From Actinocorallia herbida (GTDB lineage Bacteria; Actinomycetota; Actinomycetes; Streptosporangiales; Streptosporangiaceae), in NCBI RefSeq assembly GCF_003751225.1, contig NZ_RJKE01000001.1:1488001-1552000 (forward strand): a DNA stretch of 64,000 nt. Reading direction: 5' to 3'. Under the pieces are notes generated by a model. The model was not told the origin of the DNA. It saw only the letters and a list, made by a program, of their open reading frames with translations, and did not search any database. Shown piece by piece: positions 18,291 to 29,073 of this stretch. Both the position numbers and the translations under genes were made by a program. Position 1 is the stretch's first letter. Each line of letters starts with the position of its first letter.

Positions 18291-19198
18291 CGACGATCGA
18301 GCGCGGCGGACCGCGCGGACGTCGCGGGACCAAGCCCGCCCGCCGGGAGGAGGCCCCCGCTCCCGGACAGCCGGTCCAGACGGGGGAGGGCGCCCCCGCC
18401 GAGGAGGAGGCCCGGACCGCGCCCGCGCGCAGGCCGTCCCGCAAGGCGTCCCCGGACACCGCCGAGACGGCCGCGAAGACCGCGCGGAAGCCGTCCCGCA
18501 AGGCCGAGGCCAAGGCAGAGGGCAAGACGGAGGCCAAGGCGGAGGGCAGGACCGCGACGAAGCCCGTGGCCAAGCCCCCCGCCAAGCCCCCCGCCAAGCC
18601 CGCCGCGAAGCCCGTCGCCGACCCGGTGCCCGGTCGCGCCGCGCCGCGCCGCCGCGCGCCCGCCAAGGACCCGCGCCCGGCGCCCGCGCGCCGCCCCGCC
18701 GCGCCGCCCGCCAAGGAGCCGCGCCCCAAGGCCGCACGGCCCAAGGCGCCGGCGCACGACGGACGGCCGAGGGCGCCGTTCGTGCTGCTCGTGCTCTGCC
18801 TCATGGGCGGGGCGCTGGTGAGCCTGCTGGTGCTCAACACCGTGCTGGCCCGCGACTCCTTCACCCTCAGCGCCCTCCAGAAGAGCGAGCGGCAGCTGAT
18901 CCAGGACAAGCAGCAGCTGGTCGAGGACATCGCCCGCGAGGAGGCCCCCGAGCGGCTGGCGGCCAAGGCCGAGAACGAGGGCATGGTCCAGCCGGAGCAG
19001 CTCGCGTTCGTCGACCCGGTCGACGGCACCGTCACCGGCGGCAAGAAGCGGCCCGTCCCGTCGGCGGCCGCCGCCGCTGCCGCCGCGGCGGGCGTCATCG
19101 GGGTGCCAGGCGCGATCGTGCCCGGGGACGGCATCCCCGGCTACACCGGGACCCAGCCGGAAGTGCAGACCGACCCCGCGGCCCCGGGGGAGCGGTGA
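18287..19198 (+). CDS. ftsL: FtsL-like septum protein with a long basic N-terminal tail
   Basis: The ATG overlaps the rsmH stop (ATGA). The 303-residue product starts with about 160 residues rich in Lys, Ala, Pro and Arg, including repeated KPPAK/KPAAK-like units. One membrane helix follows ([21 protein letters not shown]) and then a coiled-coil segment ([27 protein letters not shown]) typical of FtsL/DivIC-type proteins, which link FtsQ and FtsI/FtsW at the septum. The call rests on topology and position between rsmH and ftsI; sequence similarity of FtsL is always low. Confidence 0.82.
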   Translation: MTTIERGGPRGRRGTKPARREEAPAPGQPVQTGEGAPAEEEARTAPARRPSRKASPDTAETAAKTARKPSRKAEAKAEGKTEAKAEGRTATKPVAKPPAKPPAKPAAKPVADPVPGRAAPRRRAPAKDPRPAPARRPAAPPAKEPRPKAARPKAPAHDGRPRAPFVLLVLCLMGGALVSLLVLNTVLARDSFTLSALQKSERQLIQDKQQLVEDIAREEAPERLAAKAENEGMVQPEQLAFVDPVDGTVTGGKKRPVPSAAAAAAAAAGVIGVPGAIVPGDGIPGYTGTQPEVQTDPAAPGER

Positions 19199-21177
19199 CG
19201 GACCGCCCGCGCACCCCCGGCGGGGCGGTCCCGCCGGGGCGGCGCCCGCGTCCGGCCACGCCGCGCCGCAGGCCGGGCGGCGGCGCGGGCACGCTGCCCG
19301 ACCCCGCCGCGCCGCGCGGCTCAGGGCCGCGCAAGGCCGCGCCCGCGTCCGGCCGGACCCAGGACCGGACCCAGGACAGGGCGCAGGAGCGGACCCAGCC
19401 GCCCCGGCCGCGCCCGCCGCGCCGTCCGCCGCCCAGGCGGCGCCAGACGATGCGGCTCAAGGACCCGATGAAGCGGCTGAACGCAGGGCTGCTCATCATC
19501 GCGTTCGTGCTGTCGCTGTTCGCCGGACGGCTCGTGCAGCTCCAGGGCATCGACTCGGGCAAGTACGAGGCCCTGGCGATGGACCAGCGGCTGCGCCGGA
19601 TCGAGCTGCCCGCCGTGCGCGGCACGATCACCGACGCCTCCGGCCGCCCCCTGGCGCTCACCCAGGAGGCCAGGGGCGTCTTCGCCGACCCGTCGCTCAT
19701 CGACCCGGCCAAGCGGACCGAGGTCGCCGCGCGCCTGTCGTCGATGCTCGGCCTCGACGTGCAGAAGGTCCTGGAGGCCATCAGCACGCCCGACAGCCGG
19801 TACGTCGTGCTGGCGCACTCGGTGACCCCCGAGAAGGGGCGGCTGGTGCTGTCGCTCGGCTACCGCGGCATCGGCGTGGTGCCCGAGTCGCGGCGGTCCT
19901 ACCCGTCGGACGCGGTCGCCGCGAACGTCGTCGGGTTCGTCAACCAGGCGGGCGACGGCGGCGCGGGGCTGGAGTACGCGCAGAACAAGCTGCTCAAGGG
20001 CGTGCCCGGCTGGCAGCGGGTGGAGATCAGCGCGGGCGACGGCCAGCACATCCCGATGGGCGAGGGCCAGACCCAGGAGCCCGTGCCCGGCCAGGGGCTG
20101 CGCCTGCACCTGGACCAGGACATCCAGTGGGAGGCCCAGACGGCCCTGGCGGACGCGGTCAAGGAGTTCAAGGCCGAGTCGGGGACCGTCGTGGTGATGA
20201 CCCCGGACGGCCGGGTCCTGGCGATGGCGTCGGTGCCGACCTTCGACCCCAACGAGTACGCCAAGGCCGATTCCAGCGAGCTCCAGAACCGGGTGGTGCA
20301 GGAGGCGTTCGAGCCGGGCAGCACCGGCAAGGTGATCACCGCCGGCGCGCTGCTCGAGGAGGGCCTGGTCACCCCCGAGAGCACGTTCGACGTCCCGGAC
20401 CACCTCTGGAAGTACGACAAGAAGTTCAAGGACTCCCACGAGCACGAGACCTACAAGAACATCACCTTCGGCGGCATCCTCGCCAAGTCCAGCAACGTCG
20501 GCACGATCATGGCGTCGGAGAACCTGCCCGACGACAAGCTCTACAACTATCTGACGGCGTTCGGCTTCGGCGCGGAGACGGGCGTCGGCCTTCCCGGGGA
20601 GACCCGGGGCCTGCTGCACCCGCCCTCGACCTGGAGCGGCACCGACAGGTACCCGATCTCCTTCGGCCAGACGGTGTCGGTCAACTCGCTCCAGATGGCC
20701 AGCGTGTACGCCACGATCGCCAACGGCGGGGTGCGGGTCACCCCGACCCTCGTCGCGGGGACGCTGGACGAGGACGGCGCGTTCACCGCCGCGCCCGCTC
20801 CGGCGAGCCGCCGCGTGATCAGCGAGGCGACCTCCCACCAGCTCATCCGGATGCTCGAAGGGGCGGTGGGCCGCGAGGGCACCGCGCCCGCCGCGCAGAT
20901 CCCGGGATACCGTGTCGCGGGCAAGACGGGCACGGCCGAGCGCTACGTGGAGAAGGCGGGAGGTTACAAGGGGTACACGGCCTCGTTCGCGGGCATGGCT
21001 CCGGCCGACGATCCACAGCTCGTCGTCCAGGTCGTGCTGCAAGATCCCAAGAAGAAGTACTACGGTGGCGATACGGCCGCCCCGGTCTTCCAGAAGGTCA
21101 TGTCCTTCGCCTTGAAGTCCCGGAAGGTGCCGCCCACGGGGACTGTCGCGCCGACGCTGAAGATGTTCGCCGACTGA
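19195..21177 (+). CDS. ftsI: Penicillin-binding protein (septal transpeptidase, PBP2b/FtsI type)
   Basis: The GTG overlaps the ftsL stop (GTGA). The 660-residue class B PBP has an arginine/proline-rich cytoplasmic tail of about 85 residues, one membrane helix (LLIIAFVLSLFAGRLVQLQ), a PBP dimer domain and a transpeptidase domain. The active-site motifs are STGK in EPGSTGKVITAG, SSN in AKSSNVGTIM and KTGT in VAGKTGTAERY. It cross-links septal peptidoglycan with FtsW. The basic tail matches that of its neighbour FtsL. Confidence 0.95.
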   Translation: MTDRPRTPGGAVPPGRRPRPATPRRRPGGGAGTLPDPAAPRGSGPRKAAPASGRTQDRTQDRAQERTQPPRPRPPRRPPPRRRQTMRLKDPMKRLNAGLLIIAFVLSLFAGRLVQLQGIDSGKYEALAMDQRLRRIELPAVRGTITDASGRPLALTQEARGVFADPSLIDPAKRTEVAARLSSMLGLDVQKVLEAISTPDSRYVVLAHSVTPEKGRLVLSLGYRGIGVVPESRRSYPSDAVAANVVGFVNQAGDGGAGLEYAQNKLLKGVPGWQRVEISAGDGQHIPMGEGQTQEPVPGQGLRLHLDQDIQWEAQTALADAVKEFKAESGTVVVMTPDGRVLAMASVPTFDPNEYAKADSSELQNRVVQEAFEPGSTGKVITAGALLEEGLVTPESTFDVPDHLWKYDKKFKDSHEHETYKNITFGGILAKSSNVGTIMASENLPDDKLYNYLTAFGFGAETGVGLPGETRGLLHPPSTWSGTDRYPISFGQTVSVNSLQMASVYATIANGGVRVTPTLVAGTLDEDGAFTAAPAPASRRVISEATSHQLIRMLEGAVGREGTAPAAQIPGYRVAGKTGTAERYVEKAGGYKGYTASFAGMAPADDPQLVVQVVLQDPKKKYYGGDTAAPVFQKVMSFALKSRKVPPTGTVAPTLKMFAD

Positions 21178-21240
21178 CCGCCAACCGGGACGTCGCCTCC
21201 GGCGTCCCACAGAGCAATGTCCGCACGAGAGAGTTACCAG

Positions 21241-22740
21241 ATGCGTCCTTCGAGCAATCCGGCGCGGCCGCTCACCGGCCTCGCCGAGCGGCTGGGGGTG
21301 CAGTGGCGGGGCGAGGGCGAGGTCTCCGGGATCACGCACGACTCCCGCCAGGTCCAGCCGGGCGACCTGTACGCCGCGCTCCCCGGGGCGCGGTTCCACG
21401 GGGCCCGGTTCGCCGCGCAGGCCGCCGACGCGGGAGCCGCCGCGATCCTCACCGACGCCGAGGGCGCCGCCGAGGCCGAGGCGACGGGCCTGCCCGTCAT
21501 CGTGGTCCGCGCGGTCCGCCCGGTGCTCGGCGACGCCGCCGCCTACGTCTACGGCGACCCGGCGCTGAGCCTCCTCCTGGTCGGCGTCACCGGCACCAGC
21601 GGGAAGACGACCACCGCCTACATCCTGGAGGCGGGCCTGGAAGGCTCGGGCCTGCCCGCCGGCGTCATCGGCACGGTCGAGACCCGGATGGCCGGCGAGC
21701 GCATGCCGTCGTCGCTGACCACCCCCGAGGCCACCGACCTGCACGCGATCCTCGCCACCGCGCGCGAGCGCGGCATCGGCGCGATGGCGATGGAGGTCTC
21801 CAGCCACGCGCTGGACCAGGGCAGGGTAGGCGGCGCCGTCTTCGACGTGGCGCTGTTCACCAACCTGTCGCAGGACCACCTCGACTACCACCCGACGATG
21901 CGCGACTACTTCAACGCCAAGGCCGCGCTGTTCACCCCGGCGCGCAGCCGGGTCGGCGTCGTCAACATCGACGACCCGTGGGGGCGCGAACTGGTCGCCC
22001 GCGCGGGGGTGCCGATCACCACGTTCTCGCCGTCGGGCGACAGGTCGGCCGACTGGTGGGCCGAGGAGGTCAGGATGGGCGCCGACGGCAGCGCCTTCCG
22101 GATCGTCGGCCCGCTCGGCATCGAGGCCGACGCCAGGGTGGACCTCGCCGGCCCCTTCAACGTCGCCAACGCGCTCGGCGGGATCGTCGCCCTGGTCGAG
22201 GCGGGCCTGCCGCTCCAGCGCGCGGTCCTGGGCGTGGCGCACATGCCGGGCGTGCCGGGCCGGATGGAGCGGGTCGACGAGGGCCAGGAGTTCGCGGCGC
22301 TGGTCGACTACGCGCACAAGCCGGGCGCGGTCGAGGCGGTGCTGGAAACGCTGCGGCCGGTCACCGCGGAACGGCTGATCATCGTGCTGGGCTGCGGCGG
22401 CGACCGCGACAAGGGCAAGCGCCCGCTCATGGGCGAGGCCGCGGTGCGGCTCGCCGATCTCGCCGTCTTCACCGACGACAACCCGCGCACCGAGGACTCC
22501 CTGGCGATCCTCGCCGCGATGGTCGAGGGCGCCCTGAAGGTCCCCGAGGGCGAGCGCGCCCATCTGGTCGTCGAGCCCGACCGGGCCGCCGCGATCGCGC
22601 TGGCGGTCGCCAGGGCGGGCCGCGGCGACGTCCTGGTCGTCGCGGGCAAGGGCCACGAGGTCGGCCAGTACGCCGCGGGGCGCGTCATCCCGTTCGACGA
22701 CCGCGAGGTCCTCGCCAAGGCCATCCGGGAGCGCCAGTGA
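21241..22740 (+). CDS. murE: UDP-MurNAc-tripeptide ligase (meso-diaminopimelate adding)
   Basis: This 499-residue ATP-dependent ligase adds the third residue of the stem peptide. The P-loop is LLVGVTGTSGKTTTAYILEAG; DDNPRTEDSLAI carries the DNPR signature that selects meso-diaminopimelate over lysine. I chose ATG 21241, which follows a GAGAGAG stretch; an in-frame ATG at 21217 is possible. A 63-nt spacer separates it from ftsI, and its TGA overlaps murF (GTGA). Confidence 0.95.
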   Translation: MRPSSNPARPLTGLAERLGVQWRGEGEVSGITHDSRQVQPGDLYAALPGARFHGARFAAQAADAGAAAILTDAEGAAEAEATGLPVIVVRAVRPVLGDAAAYVYGDPALSLLLVGVTGTSGKTTTAYILEAGLEGSGLPAGVIGTVETRMAGERMPSSLTTPEATDLHAILATARERGIGAMAMEVSSHALDQGRVGGAVFDVALFTNLSQDHLDYHPTMRDYFNAKAALFTPARSRVGVVNIDDPWGRELVARAGVPITTFSPSGDRSADWWAEEVRMGADGSAFRIVGPLGIEADARVDLAGPFNVANALGGIVALVEAGLPLQRAVLGVAHMPGVPGRMERVDEGQEFAALVDYAHKPGAVEAVLETLRPVTAERLIIVLGCGGDRDKGKRPLMGEAAVRLADLAVFTDDNPRTEDSLAILAAMVEGALKVPEGERAHLVVEPDRAAAIALAVARAGRGDVLVVAGKGHEVGQYAAGRVIPFDDREVLAKAIRERQ

Positions 22741-24146
22741 TCGCCCTCTCCCTGGACCGGATCGCGGCGCTCGCCGGGGGCACCGCCCACGGCGGCCCCG
22801 CGGACCCGGCCGCCTGCGTGGTGACCGGGCCCGTCGTCATCGACTCCCGGCTCGCCGAGCCCGGCGCGCTGTTCGTCGCGCTGCCGGGGGAGCGGGCCGA
22901 CGGCCATGACTTCGCGCCCGCCGCGGTCGCCAAGGGCGCCGTCGCGGTGCTCGGGACCCGGCCGCTGCCCGGCATCCCGACCGCGGTCGTCCCCGACGTG
23001 GTCGCGGCGCTCGGCCGGCTGGCCCGGGGCGTCCTGGCCGAGCTCCCCGAGCTGACGGTCGTCGGCGTCACCGGCTCGTCCGGCAAGACCTCCACCAAGG
23101 ACCTCCTGGCCCAGGTGTTCGCCGCGGCCGGGCCGACCGTCGCGCCGCCCGGGTCGCTGAACAACGAGATCGGGCACCCCCTGACCGTGCTGCGCGGCGA
23201 CGCGGCGACCCGCTACCTGGTGCTGGAGAAGGCCGCGCGCGGCGTCGGCCACATCCGTTACCTGACCGATATCGCCAGGCCGTCGATCGGCGTGGTCCTC
23301 AACGTCGGCACCGCCCACCTCGGCGAGTTCGGCGGCCGCGAGGCCGTCGCGCAGGCCAAGGGCGAACTGGTCGAGGCGCTGGACGCCGACGGCACCGCGG
23401 TGCTCAACGCCGACGACCCCCTGGTCGCGGCGATGGCCTCGCGGACCGCGGCCAGGGTCGTCACCTACGGCCGGGACCCCTCGGCCGACGTGCGCGCGGA
23501 GGCCGAGACCTACGACGGCGAGGGCAGGGCGTCCTTCACCCTCGTCACCCCCGAAGGCGCCGCGCCCGTCACCCTGCGCCTGCACGGCGCGCACGCCGTC
23601 TCCAACGCGCTGGCCGCCGCGGCGGCGGCACGGGCGGCGGGCCTGCCTGTGACCCTCGTCGCACAGGCGCTCTCGCAGGCGGCGCAGCTGAGCCGCTGGC
23701 GGATGGAGGTCACCCACCGGGCCGACGGCCTGACCGTGGTCAACGACGCCTACAACGCGAATCCCGAGTCCGTGCGGGCCGCCCTCGACGCGCTCGCCCG
23801 GATGGCGGAGGGGCGGCGGACCTACGCGGTCCTAGGCCCGATGGCGGAACTCGGTCCGTCCTCCGTTGCGGAACACGAGAAGATCGGACAACATGCCGCG
23901 CGGACCGGAGTGGCCGGTCTCATCGCGGTGGGCCCGGACGCGGCTCCCCTCCTCGAGGGCGCGAAGCGGATCGGGACATGGAACGGAGAGTGCGTACAGG
24001 TGGATGACGTCGGTACGGCCGTGGCCGTGCTGGGCGAACGGCTGGCCCCGCGCGACGTGGTGCTCGTCAAGGGCTCCCGGGTCGCAGGCCTGGAACGGGT
24101 GGCCCAGGCACTGCTCGCGGACGCCCCCCCGGAGGCTTCGGCGTGA
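22737..24146 (+). CDS. murF: UDP-MurNAc-tripeptide-D-Ala-D-Ala ligase
   Basis: The GTG start overlaps the murE stop. The 469-residue protein has the Mur ligase ATP motif [19 protein letters not shown], a central-domain [14 protein letters not shown] block and the C-terminal [19 protein letters not shown] motif specific to MurF. It adds D-Ala-D-Ala to complete the pentapeptide. The stop overlaps the mraY GTG (GTGA). Confidence 0.96.
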   Translation: MIALSLDRIAALAGGTAHGGPADPAACVVTGPVVIDSRLAEPGALFVALPGERADGHDFAPAAVAKGAVAVLGTRPLPGIPTAVVPDVVAALGRLARGVLAELPELTVVGVTGSSGKTSTKDLLAQVFAAAGPTVAPPGSLNNEIGHPLTVLRGDAATRYLVLEKAARGVGHIRYLTDIARPSIGVVLNVGTAHLGEFGGREAVAQAKGELVEALDADGTAVLNADDPLVAAMASRTAARVVTYGRDPSADVRAEAETYDGEGRASFTLVTPEGAAPVTLRLHGAHAVSNALAAAAAARAAGLPVTLVAQALSQAAQLSRWRMEVTHRADGLTVVNDAYNANPESVRAALDALARMAEGRRTYAVLGPMAELGPSSVAEHEKIGQHAARTGVAGLIAVGPDAAPLLEGAKRIGTWNGECVQVDDVGTAVAVLGERLAPRDVVLVKGSRVAGLERVAQALLADAPPEASA

Positions 24147-25216
24147 ACAACGTAATCCTGGCGAGCGGCTTCGCCCTCTTCATCGGCCTGCTCGGCACCC
24201 CCCTGTGGATTCGCCTGGTGGTCCGTCTCGGCTACGGCCAGATGATCCGCGAAGACGGTGTGGCGACGCACCTCAGCAAGCGCGGCACCCCCACGATGGG
24301 CGGCACCGTCATCGTCGTCGGCTCCCTGCTCGGGTACGCCGCGGCGCATTTGATCACCTGGACCCAGCCGACGATCTCGGCCGGCCTCGTGCTGTTCCTC
24401 ATGACGGGCCTGGGCGTGGTCGGCTTCATCGACGACTACATCAAGGTCTTCAAGCAGCGCAGCCTCGGCCTGCGCAGCCGGGCCAAGGCGACCGGCATCG
24501 TCATCGTCGGCGTGATCTTCGCGGTGGGGTGCCTCCAGTTCCCCAACGAGCTGACCATCACCCCGGCCGACACCTACCTGTCGTTCCTGCGCGACTTCGG
24601 GCCGAACATCGGCCCGTACCTGTTCGTGATCTGGGCGCTGATCCTCATCCAGGGCGTGTCCAACGGTGTGAACCTGACCGACGGGCTCGACGGCCTCGCC
24701 TCGGGCACCGTCGGCCTGATCCTCGCCGCGTACGTGATCATCGGCAACTGGCAGTTCCGGCAGAGCTGCGCGCAGGGCCTGGAGCCGCACTGCTACTGGG
24801 TCCGCGACCCGCTCGACCTCGCGGTCGTCGCGGCCGCCGTCCTCGGCGCCTGCTTCGGCTTCCTGTGGTGGAACGCGCCCCCCGCGAAGATCTTCATGGG
24901 CGACACCGGCTCGCTGGCGCTCGGCGGCGTCCTGGTCGGCCTGGCGATCACCACCCGCACCCAGATCCTGCTGGCCATCCTCGGCGGCCTGATCGTGCTG
25001 ATCACGATGTCGGTGATCCTCCAGGTAGGCTGGTTCAAGCTGAGCGGCAGGCTGCTCGGGCAGAACAAGCGGCTGTTCAAGATGGCGCCACTCCAGCACC
25101 ACTTCGAGATGTCGGGCTGGGCGGAGACGACGATCGTCGTCCGGTTCTGGTTGATCTGCGGGCTGTGCGTCGCCGCCGGCGTCGGACTGTTCTACCTGGA
25201 GTGGGTGCCGAAGTAA
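24143..25216 (+). CDS. mraY: Phospho-MurNAc-pentapeptide transferase
   Basis: This 357-residue protein has about ten membrane helices. It transfers phospho-MurNAc-pentapeptide to undecaprenyl phosphate, forming lipid I. The conserved cytoplasmic loops are visible: [26 protein letters not shown] with the Mg-binding aspartates, [27 protein letters not shown] and [12 protein letters not shown]. Start GTG 24143 overlaps murF; the stop TAA shares its last A with the murD ATG. Confidence 0.97.
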   Translation: MNNVILASGFALFIGLLGTPLWIRLVVRLGYGQMIREDGVATHLSKRGTPTMGGTVIVVGSLLGYAAAHLITWTQPTISAGLVLFLMTGLGVVGFIDDYIKVFKQRSLGLRSRAKATGIVIVGVIFAVGCLQFPNELTITPADTYLSFLRDFGPNIGPYLFVIWALILIQGVSNGVNLTDGLDGLASGTVGLILAAYVIIGNWQFRQSCAQGLEPHCYWVRDPLDLAVVAAAVLGACFGFLWWNAPPAKIFMGDTGSLALGGVLVGLAITTRTQILLAILGGLIVLITMSVILQVGWFKLSGRLLGQNKRLFKMAPLQHHFEMSGWAETTIVVRFWLICGLCVAAGVGLFYLEWVPK

Positions 25217-26607
25217 TGATCTTCAAGGACGTGCGCGTCGTCGTCGCCGGCCTCGGCGTGTCCGGCCGGGCCGCGGCCCGCGTGCTGGCCGGGCGCGGGG
25301 CCGTCGTCACCGGCGTGGACGCCCGCACCGAGGTCGACGGCGCCGCGGAGCTGGAGGCCGTCGGCGTCCGGCTCCGGCTCGGGGACGGCGACACCCTCCC
25401 CGAGGGCGCCGACCTCGTCGTCACCTCGCCCGGCTGGAAGCCGACCGCGCCCCTGCTGGCCGCTGCGGCGGCCGCCGGGGTCGAGGTCATCGGCGAGGTC
25501 GAGCTGGCCTGGCGGCTGCGCCCCGAAGAGGGCGCCGCCCCGTGGCTGGCGATCACCGGCACCAACGGCAAGACCACCGCGGTGCGGATGCTCACCTCGA
25601 TCCTGCGCGCCGCCGGCCTGGACGCGGTCGCCGTCGGCAACGTCGGCGAGCCGATCGTCGAGGCGGTGACGGCGGGGCACGACGTGCTGGCGGTGGAGCT
25701 GTCCAGCTACCAGCTGCACTGGTCGTCGAGCCTCGACCCGCGCGCCTCGGTGATCCTCAACGTCGCGCCCGACCACCTGGACTGGCACGGCTCCCTGGAC
25801 GCCTATGGCGCGGCCAAGGCCAAGATCTACGGCCCGGGCACCGTCCGGGTCTGCAACGCCGACGACCCCGTCACGGTCGCGCTCGCCGGGCCGGACGCCC
25901 AGGCGTTCACCCTCGGCACCCCCGCGCCCGGCGAGTTCGGCGTGGTGGAGGACCTCCTCGTCGACCGGGCGACCACCGAGGACCCCGTCCGCTCGGCCGA
26001 GGAGCTCGCCTCCCTGGCCGACGTGGCGCCCTTCGCCCCCCACAACGTCGCGAACGCGCTGGCGGCCGCGGCCCTGGCCAGAGCGGTGGGCGTCTCGTGC
26101 GAGGCGGTCCGTGAGGGGCTGCGCGCCTTCCGGCCCGACCCCCACCGCATCGCGCTCGTCACCGAAGTCGACGGGGTCGCCTACGTCGACGACTCCAAGG
26201 CCACCAACCCGCACGCGGCGGCGGCCTCCCTGGCCGCCTACGAGCAGATCGTGTGGATCGCGGGCGGCCTGCTCAAGGGCGCCGACGTCGAGGACCTCGT
26301 CCGCGCCGCCGCGCCGCGGCTGCGCGGGGCGGTGCTGCTCGGCGCCGACCGCGCCCAGATCGCCGACGCGCTCGCGCGACACGCCCCGGATGTCCCGGTC
26401 CTGGACGTCGCCGCCACCGACACTGGTGCGATGGATCTCGTGGTGACCGAAGCCGCCCGGCTCGCCCGTCCCGGCGACACCGTGCTGCTCGCCCCGGCGG
26501 GGGCGTCGATGGACATGTTCGCCGATTACGGGGCGCGCGGTGACGCGTTCGCCGCGGCCGTGCACCGGCTGGCGGGCCCCGGGGACGGCGGAAGCCCGGT
26601 CGCGTGA
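25216..26607 (+). CDS. murD: UDP-MurNAc-L-alanine:D-glutamate ligase
   Basis: From ATG 25216 (TAATG overlap with mraY) the product is 463 residues. The N-terminal Rossmann-like motif is VVVAGLGVSGRAAARVLA; the ATP motif is WLAITGTNGKTTAVRMLTSIL; VLNVAPDHLDWHGSLDAY and YVDDSKATNPHAAAASL are MurD central and C-terminal blocks. It adds D-Glu to UDP-MurNAc-L-Ala. The TGA overlaps the ftsW GTG. Confidence 0.96.
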   Translation: MIFKDVRVVVAGLGVSGRAAARVLAGRGAVVTGVDARTEVDGAAELEAVGVRLRLGDGDTLPEGADLVVTSPGWKPTAPLLAAAAAAGVEVIGEVELAWRLRPEEGAAPWLAITGTNGKTTAVRMLTSILRAAGLDAVAVGNVGEPIVEAVTAGHDVLAVELSSYQLHWSSSLDPRASVILNVAPDHLDWHGSLDAYGAAKAKIYGPGTVRVCNADDPVTVALAGPDAQAFTLGTPAPGEFGVVEDLLVDRATTEDPVRSAEELASLADVAPFAPHNVANALAAAALARAVGVSCEAVREGLRAFRPDPHRIALVTEVDGVAYVDDSKATNPHAAAASLAAYEQIVWIAGGLLKGADVEDLVRAAAPRLRGAVLLGADRAQIADALARHAPDVPVLDVAATDTGAMDLVVTEAARLARPGDTVLLAPAGASMDMFADYGARGDAFAAAVHRLAGPGDGGSPVA

Positions 26608-27869
26608 CGGTCACGGCCGGCGGAGAGCCGCAGAGCGGGGCCCGCCGCGGGCCCCGCGCCCACCTCGCGCACGTGCTCGGCCTGCTGGACCGGCCGCTCA
26701 CCTCCTACTACCTGGTGATCGGCTGCACCCTGCTGCTGCTGGCGCTGGGCCTGACGATGGTGCTGTCGGCGTCGTCGGTGAACCAGCTGAAGTCGACGGG
26801 TTCGGCCTTCACCCTGCTCCAGAAGCAGGCCACCTGGGTGGCGATCGGCCTTCCCCTCATGGCGGTCACCGCGATGCTGCCGCCCCGGTTCTTCCGGGTC
26901 GCCGCCTACCCCATCCTGCTGCTGTCGGTCCTGGCGCTCGCCCTGGTCCTGGTGCCGGGCCTCGGCCAGAACGTCAACGGCGCCACCCGCTGGCTCAGCT
27001 TCGGCGGCGGCATCCAGCTCCAGCCGTCCGAGCCGGCCAAGCTCGGTCTGGTGCTGTGGGGCGCGGACCTGCTGGCCCGCAAGGACAAGCTGCGGATGCT
27101 CAACGACTGGCGGCAGCTGCTGATCCCGCTGCTGCCGGGCTCGGGCCTGCTCGTCCTGCTGGTCATGCTCGGCAACGACCTCGGCACCACCCTCATCGTC
27201 TTCACGATCTTCCTGGCGCTGCTGTGGGTGATCGGCGCCCCGGCCCGGCTGTTCGTCGGGATGACCGGGCTCGTCGTCCTGCTCACCGCCATCCTGATCG
27301 TCGTCGAGCCCTACCGGATGAACCGCCTCACCGGCTTCCTCGACCCCACCGGCGACCCCCTCGGGGCCGGATACCAGAGCAACCAGGGCCTGTACATGCT
27401 CGGCTCCGGCGGCCTGTTCGGCACCGGGCTCGGCGAGGGCCGCGCCAAGTGGGAGTACCTGCCGCACGGCGACACCGACTTCATCTTCGCCGTCCTCGGC
27501 GAGGAGCTCGGCCTCGTCGGCACCCTGATCGTCCTCGGCCTGTTCGGCCTGCTCGCCTACGCGGGCCTGCGGGTGGCCCGGCGGGTGCGCGACCCGTTCA
27601 TGCGGCTCGCCGCGACCGGCGTCACCGCCTGGGTGGTGGTGCAGGCGATCGTGAACATCGGGGCCGTCATCAACGTCCTACCCATTACCGGAATCCCGCT
27701 GCCGCTGGTCTCCTATGGTGGTTCCGCGCTGATCCCGACCCTCATCGGGCTGGGCGTCCTGCTGTCCTTCGCCAAACGCGAGCCGGGAGCCCGGCAGGCT
27801 CTCGCCGCACGTGGCCCCGGACCGGCCGCCCGCGCTCTAAGCTGGCTGGGTCTGGGCCGGTCCAGATGA
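26604..27869 (+). CDS. ftsW: Septal peptidoglycan glycosyltransferase FtsW (SEDS)
   Basis: This 421-residue SEDS protein has about ten membrane helices. It polymerises lipid II with the FtsI transpeptidase. Visible blocks are [20 protein letters not shown], with a PSEPAKL motif, [17 protein letters not shown] and [18 protein letters not shown], and the C-terminal [15 protein letters not shown], all characteristic. GTG 26604 overlaps the murD stop. Confidence 0.96.
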   Translation: MTVTAGGEPQSGARRGPRAHLAHVLGLLDRPLTSYYLVIGCTLLLLALGLTMVLSASSVNQLKSTGSAFTLLQKQATWVAIGLPLMAVTAMLPPRFFRVAAYPILLLSVLALALVLVPGLGQNVNGATRWLSFGGGIQLQPSEPAKLGLVLWGADLLARKDKLRMLNDWRQLLIPLLPGSGLLVLLVMLGNDLGTTLIVFTIFLALLWVIGAPARLFVGMTGLVVLLTAILIVVEPYRMNRLTGFLDPTGDPLGAGYQSNQGLYMLGSGGLFGTGLGEGRAKWEYLPHGDTDFIFAVLGEELGLVGTLIVLGLFGLLAYAGLRVARRVRDPFMRLAATGVTAWVVVQAIVNIGAVINVLPITGIPLPLVSYGGSALIPTLIGLGVLLSFAKREPGARQALAARGPGPAARALSWLGLGRSR

Positions 27870-27918
27870 ACCCCCCGTCCGAGATCCCGGGATCTCTCGC
27901 CAGAAAGGTCGTCGCGTC

Positions 27919-29007
27919 ATGAGGGTTGTTCTCGCCGGTGGCGGCACCGCCGGTCACATCGAGCCTGCGCTCGCCCTCGCCGACGCGCTCCGGAGAATGG
28001 ACCCGTCCACCCGGGTGACCTGCCTCGGCACCGAGCGCGGCCTGGAGACCACCCTGGTCCCGCAGCGCGGCTACGACCTGGCGCTCATCCCGCCGGTGCC
28101 GCTGCCCCGCACGCTCACCCCGAAGCTGCTGGCCGTCCCCGGCCGCCTCAACAGCGCGATCAACGCGGCGGCCGGGGTGCTGGACCGGACCGGCGCCGAC
28201 GTCCTGGTCGGGTTCGGCGGCTACGTCGCCAGCCCCGCCTACCTGGCCGCCCGGCGCAGGCACGTCCCGATCGTCGTGCACGAGGCGAACCCCAAGCCGG
28301 GCATCGCCAACAAGCTCGGCGCCCGCTTCACCGACCACGTCGCGGTCTCCCACCCCGACACCCCGCTGCCGAACGCCCAGTTCGTCGGCATCCCGATCCG
28401 CCGCCAGATCGCCGAACTCGACCGGCTGGCGATCGGCGACAAGGCCCGCAGCTACTTCGGGCTCGACGCCGACCTGCCGACCCTCCTGGTCTTCGGGGGC
28501 TCCCAGGGGGCCCGCTCCCTCAACCGGGCCGCGGTCGCCGCCGCGCCCGCGTTCCGCGCCGCCGGGGTGCAGGTGCTGCACATCGTCGGCAAGAAGAACA
28601 CCGAGGAGGCCGAGCCCGGCCGTCCCGGCGAGCCCCAGTACGTCACCATCCCGTACTGCGACCGGATGGACCTCGCCTACGCCGCGGCGGACCTCGCGAT
28701 GTGCCGGTCCGGCGCGATGACCTGCGCGGAGCTGTCGGCCGTCGGCCTGCCCGCCGCGTACGTCCCGCTGCCCATCGGCAACGGCGAGCAGGCCCTGAAC
28801 GCCGCGCCCATCGTCAACGCGGGCGGCGGGATCATGGTCGAGGACAGCCGGCTCAGCCCGCAGTGGATCGTCGACCACGTGCTGCCGATCCTGCGGAACG
28901 CCGACCTGGTCGTCCAGATGTCGGAGGCCGCCGCGTCCATGGGCCGCCGCGACGCGGACGCGACCCTCGCGCGGATGGTCTTCGAGGTCGTCCGCGCCGG
29001 CCGCTAG
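27919..29007 (+). CDS. murG: Undecaprenyl-PP-MurNAc-pentapeptide GlcNAc transferase
   Basis: This 362-residue GT28 enzyme converts lipid I to lipid II at the membrane face. The N-terminal glycine-rich loop [35 protein letters not shown] with [13 protein letters not shown], and the C-terminal [13 protein letters not shown] and [18 protein letters not shown] donor-binding segments are all present. AGAAAGG lies upstream of the ATG. It is 49 nt after ftsW. Confidence 0.96.
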   Translation: MRVVLAGGGTAGHIEPALALADALRRMDPSTRVTCLGTERGLETTLVPQRGYDLALIPPVPLPRTLTPKLLAVPGRLNSAINAAAGVLDRTGADVLVGFGGYVASPAYLAARRRHVPIVVHEANPKPGIANKLGARFTDHVAVSHPDTPLPNAQFVGIPIRRQIAELDRLAIGDKARSYFGLDADLPTLLVFGGSQGARSLNRAAVAAAPAFRAAGVQVLHIVGKKNTEEAEPGRPGEPQYVTIPYCDRMDLAYAAADLAMCRSGAMTCAELSAVGLPAAYVPLPIGNGEQALNAAPIVNAGGGIMVEDSRLSPQWIVDHVLPILRNADLVVQMSEAAASMGRRDADATLARMVFEVVRAGR

Positions 29008-29049
29008 GCGGCAGGTCGAACGACGCCCAGGCCCCACAGGTCACGAGAG

Positions 29050-29073
29050 ATGCAGAAGGTAGAAAGCCGTTGA
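29050..29073 (+). CDS. Possible 7-codon leader peptide overlapping murC
   Basis: ATG 29050, preceded by GAGAG, opens a frame encoding MQKVESR that stops with TGA 29071-29073, overlapping the TTG start of murC (TTGA). It could couple ribosomes into the weak murC start. It is too short to judge by composition and could be chance. Confidence 0.25.
   Translation: MQKVESR

Noticed and set aside
19321-22656. Very long open frame on the minus strand across ftsI-murE
   Set aside because: Antisense shadow caused by high GC; the plus strand encodes complete PBP and MurE motifs and the minus translation is rich in His/Arg/Gly/Asp with no domain.
20127-22736. Long plus-strand frame upstream of murF
   Set aside because: Low-complexity Arg/Gly/Pro translation overlapping ftsI and murE; only the part from 22737 is MurF.
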